Assembly: GCA_035531075.1 (NCBI GenBank)
Contig: DATKTO010000029.1
Location: forward strand, 62,001-126,000
Reading direction: 5' to 3'
From: 39-52-133 sp035531075
Lineage (GTDB): Bacteria; Pseudomonadota; Gammaproteobacteria; Burkholderiales; Gallionellaceae
DNA length: 64,000 bases
The notes beneath the pieces are model-generated. The model ran no database searches. It had not been told where the DNA came from and worked only from the letters and a program-made list of their open reading frames with translations. Below, piece after piece: positions 33,221 through 42,373 of the stretch. Position 1 is the stretch's first letter, and every line of letters begins with the position of its first letter. Made by a program: the position numbers and the translations under genes.

Positions 33221-34132
33221 TCAGGCTGCCTGTAATTGCATGCGCAGAAAGTCCGGCGCTTCTTCATTTTTGTCGAAAGTTACGAATTCCCATGCCTGCT
33301 CGTCAGCCAGCAAAGCTCGCAGTAAGGCATTATTGAGAGCATGGCCTGATTTGTAACCAGAAAAAGACCCAATTAATGGATGTCCCAGCAAATACAGATC
33401 CCCGATTGCATCCAGCACCTTGTGCTTGGCAAACTCATCATCGGAGCGCAGCCCGTCGGGATTAAGCACGCGGTATTCATCCATAACGATGGCATTATCC
33501 AGATTGCCGCCAAGCGCCAATCCCTGCGAGCGCATATACTCAACCTCATGCATGAAGCCGAAGGTGCGTGAGCGGCTCACCTCTTTAATATAGGAATGTT
33601 CTCCCAAATCTACCGTGACCTGCTGCTTGGTATTGGTAAACACCGGATGGGGGAAACTGATGGTGAAATTCAACTTATAGCCATTGTAAGGCTCGAAGCG
33701 CACCCATTTGTCTCCGTCCTTAACCTCAACTGTTTTATTGATGCGGATGAATTTCTTCGCCGCCGACTGTTCCACGATGCCAGCAGACTGAATCAGGAAA
33801 ATAAACGTGCCTGCGCTGCCATCCATGATCGGCACTTCCGAGCTGTTCATCTCCACGATGACATTGTCTATCCCCAGGCCTGCAAACGCTGACATCAGAT
33901 GCTCTATCGTCGCAACGCGCGCACCATCCGCCTCCAGACAGGTGGATAGCCTGGTATCGTGCACAGCATGCGCTTCGGCCTTGAGCTTGATAACAGGATT
34001 CAAGTCCACCCGATAAAACACGATGCCATGATTGACGGGCGCAGGACGCAGAGTCAGCAAGACCTTTTCCCCGGTATGCAATCCAACACCTGTGGCTTGC
34101 ACCAAATTTTTCAATGTGCGCTGCTTAACCAT
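33221..34132 (-). CDS. lpxC: UDP-3-O-acyl-N-acetylglucosamine deacetylase LpxC
   Basis: A 303-residue zinc deacetylase, the committed step of lipid A synthesis. Zinc ligands and catalytic residues: TIEHLMSAFAGLGID, and HKVLDAIGDLYLLGHPLIG with the final HALNNALL. ATG 34132 gives MVKQRTLKNLVQATGVGLHTG, the usual start; a TTG three codons earlier is less likely. It follows ftsZ by a 111-bp gap, the standard ftsZ-lpxC order. Confidence 0.95.
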   Translation of the reverse strand: MVKQRTLKNLVQATGVGLHTGEKVLLTLRPAPVNHGIVFYRVDLNPVIKLKAEAHAVHDTRLSTCLEADGARVATIEHLMSAFAGLGIDNVIVEMNSSEVPIMDGSAGTFIFLIQSAGIVEQSAAKKFIRINKTVEVKDGDKWVRFEPYNGYKLNFTISFPHPVFTNTKQQVTVDLGEHSYIKEVSRSRTFGFMHEVEYMRSQGLALGGNLDNAIVMDEYRVLNPDGLRSDDEFAKHKVLDAIGDLYLLGHPLIGSFSGYKSGHALNNALLRALLADEQAWEFVTFDKNEEAPDFLRMQLQAA

Positions 34133-34243
34133 ATTCAACAACCAGCCCTATAAAATCATCTTGCATTTTATCACAGCTTTCTTTCGCCCCCCAAAGCCAG
34201 CCTGGATACAATAAAAAAATCAATATTATTAATCAGTTAGCCA

Positions 34244-35410
34244 TTAATCAGCCTGTTTGCGCAAAAATGACGGAATATCCAGTGTTTCCACACCTGATTG
34301 CTTCATCGCCTCTACTGTGGCTTCACGATGGCGATTGGTGCGCATCACCGCCGGCATTTCCAGTTCACGATAATCCACCGACATTGCACCCTGCGCATCA
34401 TGCGTGCCGGTGCGCTGCTGTTCGTATGCGAGAACCGGCTTTTGCTGGCTGGCGCGGGGCTTGCCCAATCCTGTCGCCACAATCGTGACGCGCAAGGTAT
34501 CGCCCATGTTCTCGTCGAACACCTGTCCCACAATCACGGTTGCGTCGTCCGCTGCCACACTGCGCACGCAACCCATGACATCCTTGTATTCGCGCATGGT
34601 GAAGTTTGCGCTGGCGGTGATATTGACCAGTACACCGCGTGCACCGGACAGATCCACATCTTCCAGCAGTGGGCTGGACATCGCGCTCTTCGCGGCTTTC
34701 TGCGCCCTGTCCGTACCTGTGGCTGTTGCCGATCCCATCATCGCCATGCCATTTTCCGACATCAGGGTTTTCACGTCGGCAAAATCCACGTTGATCATTC
34801 CATCCACATTGATCACTTCAGCAATGCCCGCCACCGCCCCTTGCAACACGCCATTGGATGCACGGTAGGCATCGATCAGCGTGGTGTCTTCGCCCAGCAC
34901 CGTCATCAACTTTTCGTTAGGCACGATGATCAGCGAATCGACAAACTCAGCCAGCTCCTCTATGCCCGCCTGCGCCAGCTGCATGCGCTTGCGTTCATGC
35001 TCGAACGGCTTGGTCACGACCGCAACCACGAGTATGCCCAGCTCCTTGGCCACTTGCGCCACCACTGGCGCTGCACCCGTGCCAGTGCCGCCGCCCATGC
35101 CAGCGGTGATAAATACCATGTCCACGCCGCACAGGATGTCGGCAATGCGATCGCGGTCTTCCAGAGCAGCTGCATGACCGACTTCAGGCCGCGCTCCCGC
35201 ACCCAGACCTTTGGTCAGTGTTTTGCCTATCTGCAACTGGGTAACCGCCTTATTGCCCCTGAGTGCTTGCGCATCAGTATTGATTGCAACAAATTCCACG
35301 CCCTGGACTGATTGTTCGATCATATGGTTAATTGCGTTGCCGCCGCAACCGCCCACCCCGATGACCTTGATCAAAGCACCTTGTATTTGCGCATCCATTA
35401 TTTCGAACAT
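34244..35410 (-). CDS. ftsZ: Cell division protein FtsZ
   Basis: A 388-residue tubulin-like GTPase that forms the Z-ring. N-terminal KVIGVGGCGGNAINHMIE, tubulin signature AGMGGGTGTGAAPVVAQ, T7 loop NVDFADVKTLM, and the conserved C-terminal peptide LDIPSFLRKQAD that binds FtsA and ZipA. Its partners ZapA and ZapD are encoded elsewhere in the window (8269 and 23834). Preceded by ftsA after a 90-bp gap and followed by lpxC. Confidence 0.97.
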   Translation of the reverse strand: MFEIMDAQIQGALIKVIGVGGCGGNAINHMIEQSVQGVEFVAINTDAQALRGNKAVTQLQIGKTLTKGLGAGARPEVGHAAALEDRDRIADILCGVDMVFITAGMGGGTGTGAAPVVAQVAKELGILVVAVVTKPFEHERKRMQLAQAGIEELAEFVDSLIIVPNEKLMTVLGEDTTLIDAYRASNGVLQGAVAGIAEVINVDGMINVDFADVKTLMSENGMAMMGSATATGTDRAQKAAKSAMSSPLLEDVDLSGARGVLVNITASANFTMREYKDVMGCVRSVAADDATVIVGQVFDENMGDTLRVTIVATGLGKPRASQQKPVLAYEQQRTGTHDAQGAMSVDYRELEMPAVMRTNRHREATVEAMKQSGVETLDIPSFLRKQAD

Positions 35411-35500
35411 AATCGTTTCTCCCTTGTTATATTAAAGACCAGCTCAATTACAAGCCGGCTAAATTTCAACCCTGTACTCAATACCAAATTTCAAATAATC

Positions 35501-36736
35501 TTAAAAATTCTTCTGCATCCATGCTTTCATGCGTGCCAGTACATCACTTAATGAGGCGGATTGCATGCGCGCTACAGCGTGGCGCTGTTGCTGCTCAACG
35601 CCGTATTGCAGCAATCCGATCGCCGTCGCAAAGCGCGGCGTTTTAACCACATCGATCAGGCCGCCGACATAGCGTGGCAAACCAAGACGCACGGGCATAT
35701 GGAATATTTCCTCGCCCAGTTCAACCATCCCCTGCATGGAGCTGCTACCGCCGGTAATCACAATTCCGGAGGAGAGCAGATCTTCAAATCCGCTGCGGCG
35801 CAATTCGGCCTGCACCAGTGAATACAATTCCTCCACGCGCGGCTCGATCACCTCGGCCAGCGTCTGGCGCGACAACATCCGGGTGCCGCGCTCGCCCACG
35901 CCGGGTACTTCTATCGGCGCATCGTTGGCCAGCTGGCGCAGGGCGCAGCCATACTTGATCTTGATATCTTCCGCATCCTTGGTTGGCGTGCGCAAAGCCA
36001 TCGCGATGTCGTTGGTAATCTGGTCACCCGCAATCGGTATGACAGCGGTATGGCGGATTGCACCGCCGGTAAATATCGCGACATCGGTGGTGCCGCCGCC
36101 TATGTCTACCAGACAAACGCCCAGCTCCTTTTCATCATCCGCCAGCACCGCCTTGCTTGATGCCAATGGCTGCAAAATCATCTCGCTGACTTCCAGGCCG
36201 CAGCGATGCACGCACTTCAGAATATTCTGCACCGCGGCAACCGCACCGATGACGATATGAACCTCCACTTCCAGCTTCATGCCGGCCATGCCCAGCGGTT
36301 TCTTGATGCCTTCCTGACCGTCGATGGTGAACTCCTGTTCGATAATATGCAGTGTCTGCTGATCGCTGGGCAGACTGAGCGAGCTGGCAGTTTCCACTAC
36401 ACGATCGATGTCCGCCTGGGTTACCTCTTTATCCTTGATCTTGATCATGCCCTTGCCATTTGCGCCTTTGATATGGCTGCCTGCAATCCCGGTAATGACC
36501 GAGGTGATTTTGCAGTCGGCCATCAACTCGGCCGTTTCCAGCGAGCGCTGAATTGCCGCCACTGTCGCATCGATGTTGACCACCATGCCCTTTTTCATGC
36601 CGGACGATTCGTGCATGCCGACGCCGATCACCTCCAGCGTGCCTTCCGGCATGATCTCGCCAACGATCGTCACGATCTTGGACGTGCCAATATCCATCCC
36701 GACAATAATGTTCTTGGCATCCCTGTTTATTCTCAT
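35501..36736 (-). CDS. ftsA: Cell division protein FtsA
   Basis: A 411-residue actin-like ATPase that tethers FtsZ to the membrane. GMDIGTSKIVTIVGEI (phosphate 1), VCLVDIGGGTTDVAIFTGG and GIVITGGSSSMQGMVEL match. The C-terminal amphipathic helix (VLARMKAWMQKNF) is the membrane-targeting sequence. Start: agaggg precedes ATGGCGATG at 36742-36734; the second ATG (36736) has the better spacing, and ATG 36742 is the alternative. It begins 10 bases from the ftsQ stop. Confidence 0.95.
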   Translation of the reverse strand: MRINRDAKNIIVGMDIGTSKIVTIVGEIMPEGTLEVIGVGMHESSGMKKGMVVNIDATVAAIQRSLETAELMADCKITSVITGIAGSHIKGANGKGMIKIKDKEVTQADIDRVVETASSLSLPSDQQTLHIIEQEFTIDGQEGIKKPLGMAGMKLEVEVHIVIGAVAAVQNILKCVHRCGLEVSEMILQPLASSKAVLADDEKELGVCLVDIGGGTTDVAIFTGGAIRHTAVIPIAGDQITNDIAMALRTPTKDAEDIKIKYGCALRQLANDAPIEVPGVGERGTRMLSRQTLAEVIEPRVEELYSLVQAELRRSGFEDLLSSGIVITGGSSSMQGMVELGEEIFHMPVRLGLPRYVGGLIDVVKTPRFATAIGLLQYGVEQQQRHAVARMQSASLSDVLARMKAWMQKNF

Positions 36737-36746
36737 CGCCATCCCT

Positions 36747-37493
36747 CTAAACCTTGCTTCCTGAATTTCGCCTGGATTCAACTTTTGTATTGCCTGCAGT
36801 GTTCAGCTGGCTGACTGCAAACCCGTTGCGATATCGCAAATCCACATAATTCGCCCTGCGCGCCATCGTCGCCAGACTGTAGGGATACACCGCGACAAAG
36901 CGCGCCAGGCGCTGCTGTATCTGTTCGCCCCCCAGTTCCAGCTGCATGCCGTTATCAAGCCGCAGCTGCCAGGCAAAACGCGGCGACAAATTTATTTGTG
37001 CAATGCTTCTGTGCAATACTTCAAGTTGCCGGCTCATCGCAACATACATGCCGGCGACCTGCATGGATGTATCCGGCTCACCGTTAAACTCCGGCAACGG
37101 CAGGCTGCTTTGCCCGGCAAACACCTCGCCATGGGTATTCACCAAAGCCACACTATTCCAGCGCGCCATCGGCACATGTTCTTCCAGCGTTATTTCCAGG
37201 CTCCACGGAAAATGTCGCCGCACGCTCACCTTGCGCACCCACGGCAGTTGCTCGAAGGAGCGCCTGGTCTGCTCAAGATCCACGGTAAAGAAACTGCCTC
37301 CCGCGGTCTGTTTTACCACCTGGTTCAACTGCTTTAAATCCACCTGCTGCGGCGTATGGGTTAACTGCACGGTGCGCAACTTGAACACCGGCATCTGCAA
37401 CGCATAATGCAACAGGCTATAGGCCAGCAGCACCAGGCTGATGCCAAACAGCAGGGTCGCGCCGATACGCAGCAAATGCGGCTTATCCCACAT
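36747..37493 (-). CDS. ftsQ: Cell division protein FtsQ
   Basis: A 248-residue bitopic divisome protein. One membrane helix (residues 10-28), then a POTRA domain (FKLRTVQLTHTPQQVDLKQL and LPWVRKVSVRRHFPWSLEI) and a beta domain. Start ATG 37493 (MWDKPHLLRIG) lies 11 bases inside the end of ddlB; the earlier in-frame start adds only tryptophan-rich sequence. FtsQ links FtsL/B to FtsI/W. Confidence 0.93.
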   Translation of the reverse strand: MWDKPHLLRIGATLLFGISLVLLAYSLLHYALQMPVFKLRTVQLTHTPQQVDLKQLNQVVKQTAGGSFFTVDLEQTRRSFEQLPWVRKVSVRRHFPWSLEITLEEHVPMARWNSVALVNTHGEVFAGQSSLPLPEFNGEPDTSMQVAGMYVAMSRQLEVLHRSIAQINLSPRFAWQLRLDNGMQLELGGEQIQQRLARFVAVYPYSLATMARRANYVDLRYRNGFAVSQLNTAGNTKVESRRNSGSKV

Positions 37494-38421
37494 GCGCCAG
37501 CCCCAGTATTTCCACCACCAGTTCCTCAAAACTCTTGCCGGCCACGCGTGCTGCCATCGGCACCAGGCTGTGATCGGTCATGCCGGGCGAGGTGTTGATT
37601 TCGAGCAGATATAGTTTTCCCGCCTCATCCTTCAGGAAGTCCACGCGCCCCCAGCCGGCACCGCCTATCACCGCAAATGCCTGCTGTGCCAGCTGCTGCA
37701 TTTCGGCTTCTTTTTCTGCCGGCAAATCACTGGGGCACTGATACTGCGTGTCATCGCGCAGATATTTGGCTTCGTAATCGTAAAATTCATTGGCCGGTAC
37801 GATCTTGATGACCGGCAGCGCCTGGCCGCCCACAATCGCCGCAGTGTACTCACCGCCGCCGATAAAGCGCTCGGCAATGACGATCGTGTCATGCCTGGCG
37901 GCTTCGGCATAGGCAGCGGGCAAATCGGCGACATTCTTGACCTTGCTGATACCGACGCTGCTGCCCTCATTGGCGGGCTTCACGAACAGCGGCAACCCCA
38001 GTTTCTGCACCACTGCATTCCAGTCGCTATTGGCTGTCAGCAGGGTGAAGTCGGGCACCGGCAGATTCATCGCCTGCCATACCAGCTTGGTGCGGAACTT
38101 GTCCATCGCCAGGGCGCTCGCCATCACGCCGCTGCCGGTATAGGGAATGCCCATCAACTCCAGCGCGCCCTGTACCGTGCCGTCTTCGCCGAAGCGGCCG
38201 TGCAGGGCGATGAACACGCGCTGGAAACCCTGCTCCTGCAGGGTATGCAAGCCCTGGCTGGCCGGGTCGAACGCATGCGCATCCACTCCGCTGCGCTGCA
38301 GCGCGGCCAGTACTGCCGCGCCGCTCTTCAGCGACACCTCGCGTTCGGCGGATTTTCCGCCGAACATCACGGCTACCTTGCCGAATTCCTGATGCTTCAA
38401 TTTAGAATTGCTCTGGTTCAT
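37483..38421 (-). CDS. ddlB: D-alanine-D-alanine ligase DdlB
   Basis: A 312-residue ATP-grasp ligase that makes the D-Ala-D-Ala dipeptide used by MurF. VAVMFGGKSAEREVSLKSG and ALHGRFGEDGTVQGALELM at the N-terminus, the ATP-grasp loop LFVKPANEGSSVGISKVK, and LLEINTSPGMTDHSLVPMA at the C-terminus. It overlaps murB by 4 bases and ftsQ by 11. Location in the dcw cluster marks it as the B paralogue. Confidence 0.95.
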   Translation of the reverse strand: MNQSNSKLKHQEFGKVAVMFGGKSAEREVSLKSGAAVLAALQRSGVDAHAFDPASQGLHTLQEQGFQRVFIALHGRFGEDGTVQGALELMGIPYTGSGVMASALAMDKFRTKLVWQAMNLPVPDFTLLTANSDWNAVVQKLGLPLFVKPANEGSSVGISKVKNVADLPAAYAEAARHDTIVIAERFIGGGEYTAAIVGGQALPVIKIVPANEFYDYEAKYLRDDTQYQCPSDLPAEKEAEMQQLAQQAFAVIGGAGWGRVDFLKDEAGKLYLLEINTSPGMTDHSLVPMAARVAGKSFEELVVEILGLAHVG

Positions 38422-39392
38422 TTCTTTATCTGCTCTTTATCATTACTGGTTAAATTCTCAGCCGCTACTCCGACTATCCGAACTTCAGGATGCAGCGTTA
38501 TGCCCGTCTTTTGCTGCACAACAGTCCGCACCTCGCTAATCAAATTCTCAATATCTGCTGCCGTGGCATTGCCCAAATTTACAATGAAATTGGCATGTTT
38601 TTCGGATACCTGCGCACCGCCAATTTTCAATCCCTTCAGTCCACTCGCCTCGATCAGCCGCGCTGCATGATCTCCCGGCGGATTGCGAAATACCGAGCCT
38701 GCATTCGGCAAATTCAGCGGCTGCGAGGTGATGCGTTTGCTCAGCAGCGACTTGATCTCTTTACGCGATATTTCCCCGTCACCCTGCTCCAGCCTGAACC
38801 ATGCACCTACAAATAGTTCGGCGTCTGAATTTATATCAGCTTGCTCTTTCTGTCTTTGCAGGTGACGGTAGCCAATCTCATATTCTACCGGCATGCGTTC
38901 ATGCAGCAGACCGCTGCGGTCAACGGTCTGCACACGCTGCACCACATTCCAGGTTTCGCTGCCGTAACATCCTGCATTCATCGCCAGCATGCCACCTACC
39001 GTACCGGGAATGCCGGCAAAAAACTCCGCGCCGCGCAAATTATTATTCGCCGCAAAGCGCGCCAGTTTTGCGCCGGGCACACCCGCCTGGGCGTAGATCG
39101 TGCCGTCATGTTCCAGCCTCAATTCCGTCAAGGCCGCGTGCAGCAACAACACCGTGCCGCGCAAGCCGCCATCGCGCACCAGCAGATTGCTGCCCAGCCC
39201 AACTGCCATCAATGGCTCGTCGGCAGGCCGTGTGCGCAAAAAACACACCAGATCGTCCAGATCGGCAGGCTGGTACATGCGCTCGGCATGGCCGCCTGTA
39301 TTCCAGCTGGTATGGCGACGCATATCCACGTCCTCGCGCAGCTTGCCGCGCAGGCCTTCCGTGGTTAGATGTATCGCTTCCGTCATATCCAT
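38418..39392 (-). CDS. murB: UDP-N-acetylenolpyruvoylglucosamine reductase MurB
   Basis: A 324-residue FAD enzyme that reduces the enolpyruvyl group to give UDP-MurNAc. FAD-binding segments LMAVGLGSNLLVRDGG and FFAGIPGTVGGMLAMNAGCY; C-terminal SGLKGLKIGGAQVSEKHANF with catalytic glutamate region. ATG 39392, alternative ATG two codons later. Spaced 47 bases from murC, overlapping ddlB at its end. Confidence 0.95.
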   Translation of the reverse strand: MDMTEAIHLTTEGLRGKLREDVDMRRHTSWNTGGHAERMYQPADLDDLVCFLRTRPADEPLMAVGLGSNLLVRDGGLRGTVLLLHAALTELRLEHDGTIYAQAGVPGAKLARFAANNNLRGAEFFAGIPGTVGGMLAMNAGCYGSETWNVVQRVQTVDRSGLLHERMPVEYEIGYRHLQRQKEQADINSDAELFVGAWFRLEQGDGEISRKEIKSLLSKRITSQPLNLPNAGSVFRNPPGDHAARLIEASGLKGLKIGGAQVSEKHANFIVNLGNATAADIENLISEVRTVVQQKTGITLHPEVRIVGVAAENLTSNDKEQIKK

Positions 39393-39439
39393 GCCATTCC
39401 CAGTTTCAACCCGTTAACTAATTCAACCCGTTTTCCATT

Positions 39440-40846
39440 TCAATTATTTCCCTGCGCCATATTCTTAACCTGTGCCGCCACCGCACCTATCGAGCCTGCA
39501 CCCATGGTGATAATCACATCCCCCGGCTGCGCAATTTGCAGAATTGACTGTGCCATGTCTTGAATATTTTCCACAAACACCGCCTCGTTATGTCCCGCCA
39601 CGCGCAACGCCCGCATCAGCGAACGTCCGTCTGCCGCAACGATAGGCGCTTCGCCGGCGGCATAAACTTCAGCCAGCAACAGTGCATCCACACCGCCCAT
39701 TATTTTTACAAAATCTTCAAACAGGTCGCGGGTACGCGTAAACCTGTGCGGCTGGAAGGCCAGCACCAGACGCCGCCCCGGAAACGCACCGCGTACCGCC
39801 GACAGCGTTGCAGCCATCTCGACCGGGTGATGGCCGTAATCGTCGAGCAGGGTAAAGCTGCCGCCGCTTGCCAGCGGTATTTCGCCATAGCGCTGGAAGC
39901 GGCGCCCCACCCCTTCAAATTCAGCCAGCGCCGCCACGATCGCGCCGCCTTCCACGCCCACTTCCAGCGCCACCGCAATGGCTGCCAGTGAATTCAGCAC
40001 GTTGTGCAAGCCCGGCAGATTCAGCGTGATCTCAAGATCCAGCGGGATGCTGTTGTGGCGGCACTGGGCGGTAAAGCGCATTTTCCCATCCTGGTGCCGC
40101 ACATTCACGGCGCGGATTTGCGCATCTTCGCCAAAGCCATAAGTCGTGATCGGCTTGCTTATGCGCGGCAGAATTTCCCGCACATGGGCATCGTCCACGC
40201 ACAGCATGGCGCGCCCATAGAACGGCAGGTGCTCGATAAAGTCGACAAAGGCCTGCTGTAGCCTGGCGAAATCATGGCCGTAGGTTTCCATGTGGTCGGC
40301 ATCGATATTGGTGACGATCGCGAGCATCGGATGCAGGTGCAGGAAGGAGGCGTCCGACTCGTCGGCTTCCACCACGATATAGTCGCCGCTGCCCAGCTTG
40401 GCATTGGTGCCGCTGCTGTTCAGCTTGCCGCCTATCACAAAGGTCGGATCGAGCCCGCCCTTCGCCAGCACACTGGCCGTCAGGCTGGTGGTGGTGGTTT
40501 TGCCATGCGTGCCCGCCACCGCAATCCCCTGCTTCAGCCGCATCAGTTCCGCCAGCATCACCGCGCGCGGCACCACCGGAATATTTCGCGCGCGCGCCGC
40601 CAGCACTTCAGGATTGTCGCTGCTGACCGCGGTCGAAACCACCACCGCATCGGCGTGCACCAGATGACTTTCCGCGTGCCCGGTATACACCGTTGCACCG
40701 AGCTTTTTCAGGCGCTGGGTCGCGACGTTATCGGCCAGATCCGAGCCGCTCACCTGGTAACCCAGGTTGAGCAGCACTTCCGCTATGCCATTCATACCCA
40801 CACCGCCGATACCGACGAAATGAATATGTTTTATTTTATGTTTCAT
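39440..40846 (-). CDS. murC: UDP-N-acetylmuramate-L-alanine ligase MurC
   Basis: A 468-residue Mur ligase that adds L-alanine to UDP-MurNAc. N-terminal HFVGIGGVGMNGIAEVLLNL, ATP loop VAGTHGKTTTTSL, VVEADESDASFLHLHP and the C-terminal DDYGHHPVEMAATL and FQPHRFTRTRDL. It is separated from murG by 240 bases that contain a long near-palindrome, an unusual gap inside an otherwise tightly packed cluster. Confidence 0.96.
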   Translation of the reverse strand: MKHKIKHIHFVGIGGVGMNGIAEVLLNLGYQVSGSDLADNVATQRLKKLGATVYTGHAESHLVHADAVVVSTAVSSDNPEVLAARARNIPVVPRAVMLAELMRLKQGIAVAGTHGKTTTTSLTASVLAKGGLDPTFVIGGKLNSSGTNAKLGSGDYIVVEADESDASFLHLHPMLAIVTNIDADHMETYGHDFARLQQAFVDFIEHLPFYGRAMLCVDDAHVREILPRISKPITTYGFGEDAQIRAVNVRHQDGKMRFTAQCRHNSIPLDLEITLNLPGLHNVLNSLAAIAVALEVGVEGGAIVAALAEFEGVGRRFQRYGEIPLASGGSFTLLDDYGHHPVEMAATLSAVRGAFPGRRLVLAFQPHRFTRTRDLFEDFVKIMGGVDALLLAEVYAAGEAPIVAADGRSLMRALRVAGHNEAVFVENIQDMAQSILQIAQPGDVIITMGAGSIGAVAAQVKNMAQGNN

Positions 40847-40864
40847 CCTGGAAACCTCAGTTGA

Positions 40865-40984
40865 ACAGGTCGAAATGTACTGTTTTTAGGGTGCAGGGCA
40901 AGGCATAACGACGCGGAATGGTTATTCCATTCCAAGGAGTTATAACGCAGCCATGCGCCATAAAAACTGTGCAGTTCGGCCTGT
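40865..40984. repeat. 120-bp near-palindromic (MITE-like) element between murG and murC
   Basis: Two arms of about 57 bases, 40865-40921 and 40927-40984, are inverse complements at roughly three quarters of positions around the 5-base loop ttatt. The centre is ggaatgg/ccattcc and the ends acagg/cctgt are perfect. Many mismatches are C/T changes that still permit G-U pairs in RNA. It looks like a small non-autonomous mobile palindrome. The rest of the gap (40985-41086) is AT-rich with nothing recognisable; a 65-codon minus ORF across the element is not a credible gene. Confidence 0.8.
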
Positions 40985-41086
40985 AGTGCGCATACATAGC
41001 GCATATAAATTTCAAATGTAATATTTTTAAAATTCTTCATATAAATATTTCAATGCACCATAAACGGTCAATTGAGGTTTCCAGCA

Positions 41087-42148
41087 TCAAGCTGCCAACT
41101 CCTTGCATACTTTTGCCACACATTGCGCAGCTGCAGGCTGTGCCAGTGCGCGCGCAGCCAGTGCCATGCTTAACGCCTTTTCGCGTGTCATCTCTTGCAG
41201 TATCGCGGCCAAACGCCGCGGTGCCAATTCGGTTTGCGACAGCAATATTGCCGCGCCTTTATCGCTTAAAAATTTGGCATTGGCGGTCTGATGGTCATCC
41301 ACCGCGAACGGGAATGGAATCAGAATACTCGCCACGCCCGCTGCTGCCAGTTCGGCCACGGTCAATGCCCCGGCGCGACAAATCACCACGTCCGCCCAAC
41401 CATAGTATTGCGCCATGTCATCCAGGAATGGTTTTACCTCTGCGGCAATTCCAGCCTGATGATAAAGCTCCTGCACATCCTCAAAATGCTTCTTGCCAGT
41501 CTGATGTATCACTTTCGGCTCAAGCTCCTGCGGCAGGCAAAACAAGGCCTGCGGCAAGCATTCATTGATCGCCTGTGCCCCCAGGCTGCCGCCCACTACC
41601 AACACATTGAGCACTCCGCTGCGCGCGCCGTATCTTGCCCGCGGATCCGGCAATGCGGCGATACTGTCCCGCACCGGATTGCCGCACCATTCCGCACGCT
41701 TCATCACCTCAGGGAAACCGCTCAATACCCGATCGGCCAATTTTGCCAATGCCTTGTTGCTCATCCCGGCTACGGAGTTCTGCTCATGTATCAGCAGCGG
41801 CTTGCGCAACAAGACCGCCATCACACCGCCTGGAAAAGTAATGTAACCGCCCATGCCCAGCACCACATCGGGTCGATAGCGGAACATCGCCACCGCGCTT
41901 TGCCACAGTGCAAGCAGCAGGTTCAGCGGCAGCATCAGCTTGCGCAGCAATCCCTTGCCGCGCAGCCCCGAGAAACGCACCCACGCCACCTCATAGCCGT
42001 GCTTGGGCACCAGCTCGGCTTCCATGCTGTTGGGCGCGCCCAGCCAGGTGACCTGCCAGCCTTCGGCACGCAGCACATCCGCCACAGCCAGGGCCGGGAA
42101 TATGTGTCCGCCGGTGCCGCCTGCCATAATCATGATGCTTCGGCTCAT
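41087..42148 (-). CDS. murG: Undecaprenyl-diphospho-muramoylpentapeptide N-acetylglucosaminyltransferase MurG
   Basis: A 353-residue GT-B glycosyltransferase that adds GlcNAc to lipid I, giving lipid II. N-terminal MIMAGGTGGHIFPALAVAD (glycine-rich loop), VLGMGGYITFPGGVMA, and the donor-binding region RAGALTVAELAAAGVASILI with PFAVDDHQTANAKFL. ATG 42148 lies in an ATGA overlap with the end of a 74-codon repeat ORF, where ftsW would normally be. Expected length. Confidence 0.95.
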   Translation of the reverse strand: MSRSIMIMAGGTGGHIFPALAVADVLRAEGWQVTWLGAPNSMEAELVPKHGYEVAWVRFSGLRGKGLLRKLMLPLNLLLALWQSAVAMFRYRPDVVLGMGGYITFPGGVMAVLLRKPLLIHEQNSVAGMSNKALAKLADRVLSGFPEVMKRAEWCGNPVRDSIAALPDPRARYGARSGVLNVLVVGGSLGAQAINECLPQALFCLPQELEPKVIHQTGKKHFEDVQELYHQAGIAAEVKPFLDDMAQYYGWADVVICRAGALTVAELAAAGVASILIPFPFAVDDHQTANAKFLSDKGAAILLSQTELAPRRLAAILQEMTREKALSMALAARALAQPAAAQCVAKVCKELAA

Positions 42149-42369
42149 ATCGGCAATCCCCTCATCAAGCGGCGATTTTGGCTACGGCCGTCCCTCTGGG
42201 ACTTAACTTGCTTGCGCAAGTTAGCCTGCACCGAAACAGACGGCTCATTCAATATTTCAGTCATATCGCTGTTACATGCGTTTTGGCTACGGCCGTCCTT
42301 CTGGGACTTAACTTGCTTGCGCAAGTTAGCCTGCACCGAAACAGACGACTCATTCAATATTTCGTTCAT
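42145..42369 (-). CDS. 74-codon repeat ORF wedged between ftsW and murG
   Basis: Begins at an ATG that overlaps the ftsW stop and ends at a TGA that overlaps the murG start. The peptide is two in-frame 35- and 30-residue units sharing SVSVQANLRKQVKSQ and DGRSQN, followed by RRLMRGLPI. These last nine residues repeat the C-terminus of FtsW, but with different codons. It has no family I recognise. It could be an expressed small protein, a coupling leader, or a mobile palindromic element that keeps an open frame. Expression is not shown by sequence. Confidence 0.5.
   Translation of the reverse strand: MNEILNESSVSVQANLRKQVKSQKDGRSQNACNSDMTEILNEPSVSVQANLRKQVKSQRDGRSQNRRLMRGLPI
42176..42268. repeat. 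Direct repeat, unit 1 (93 bp)
   Basis: This unit matches 42281-42373 at 89 of 93 positions, with a period of 105 bases (35 codons, so the frame is kept). It contains an 8-bp stem taacttgc/gcaagtta at 42204-42223 and a gtccc/gggac hairpin at 42190-42202. Confidence 0.95.
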
Positions 42370-42373
42370 ATCG
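42281..42373. repeat. Direct repeat, unit 2 (93 bp)
   Basis: Second copy, overlapping the last codons of ftsW. It carries aaacagacgactcat, whose exact inverse complement occurs once more in the ftsW coding end just outside the repeat (near 42385-42400). The two 15-base arms could pair over about 30 bases. Confidence 0.95.

Noticed and set aside
34298..35311. 337-codon + strand ORF opposite ftsZ
   Set aside because: Shadow of the FtsZ frame with no domain or ribosome site.
40843..41040. 65-codon minus ORF between murG and murC
   Set aside because: It is mostly the near-palindromic element; no ribosome site or homologous pattern.
42176..42373. Possible CRISPR from the two direct repeats
   Set aside because: Only two units of 93 bp with a 12-bp spacer, in frame and overlapping a gene end; not CRISPR-like.
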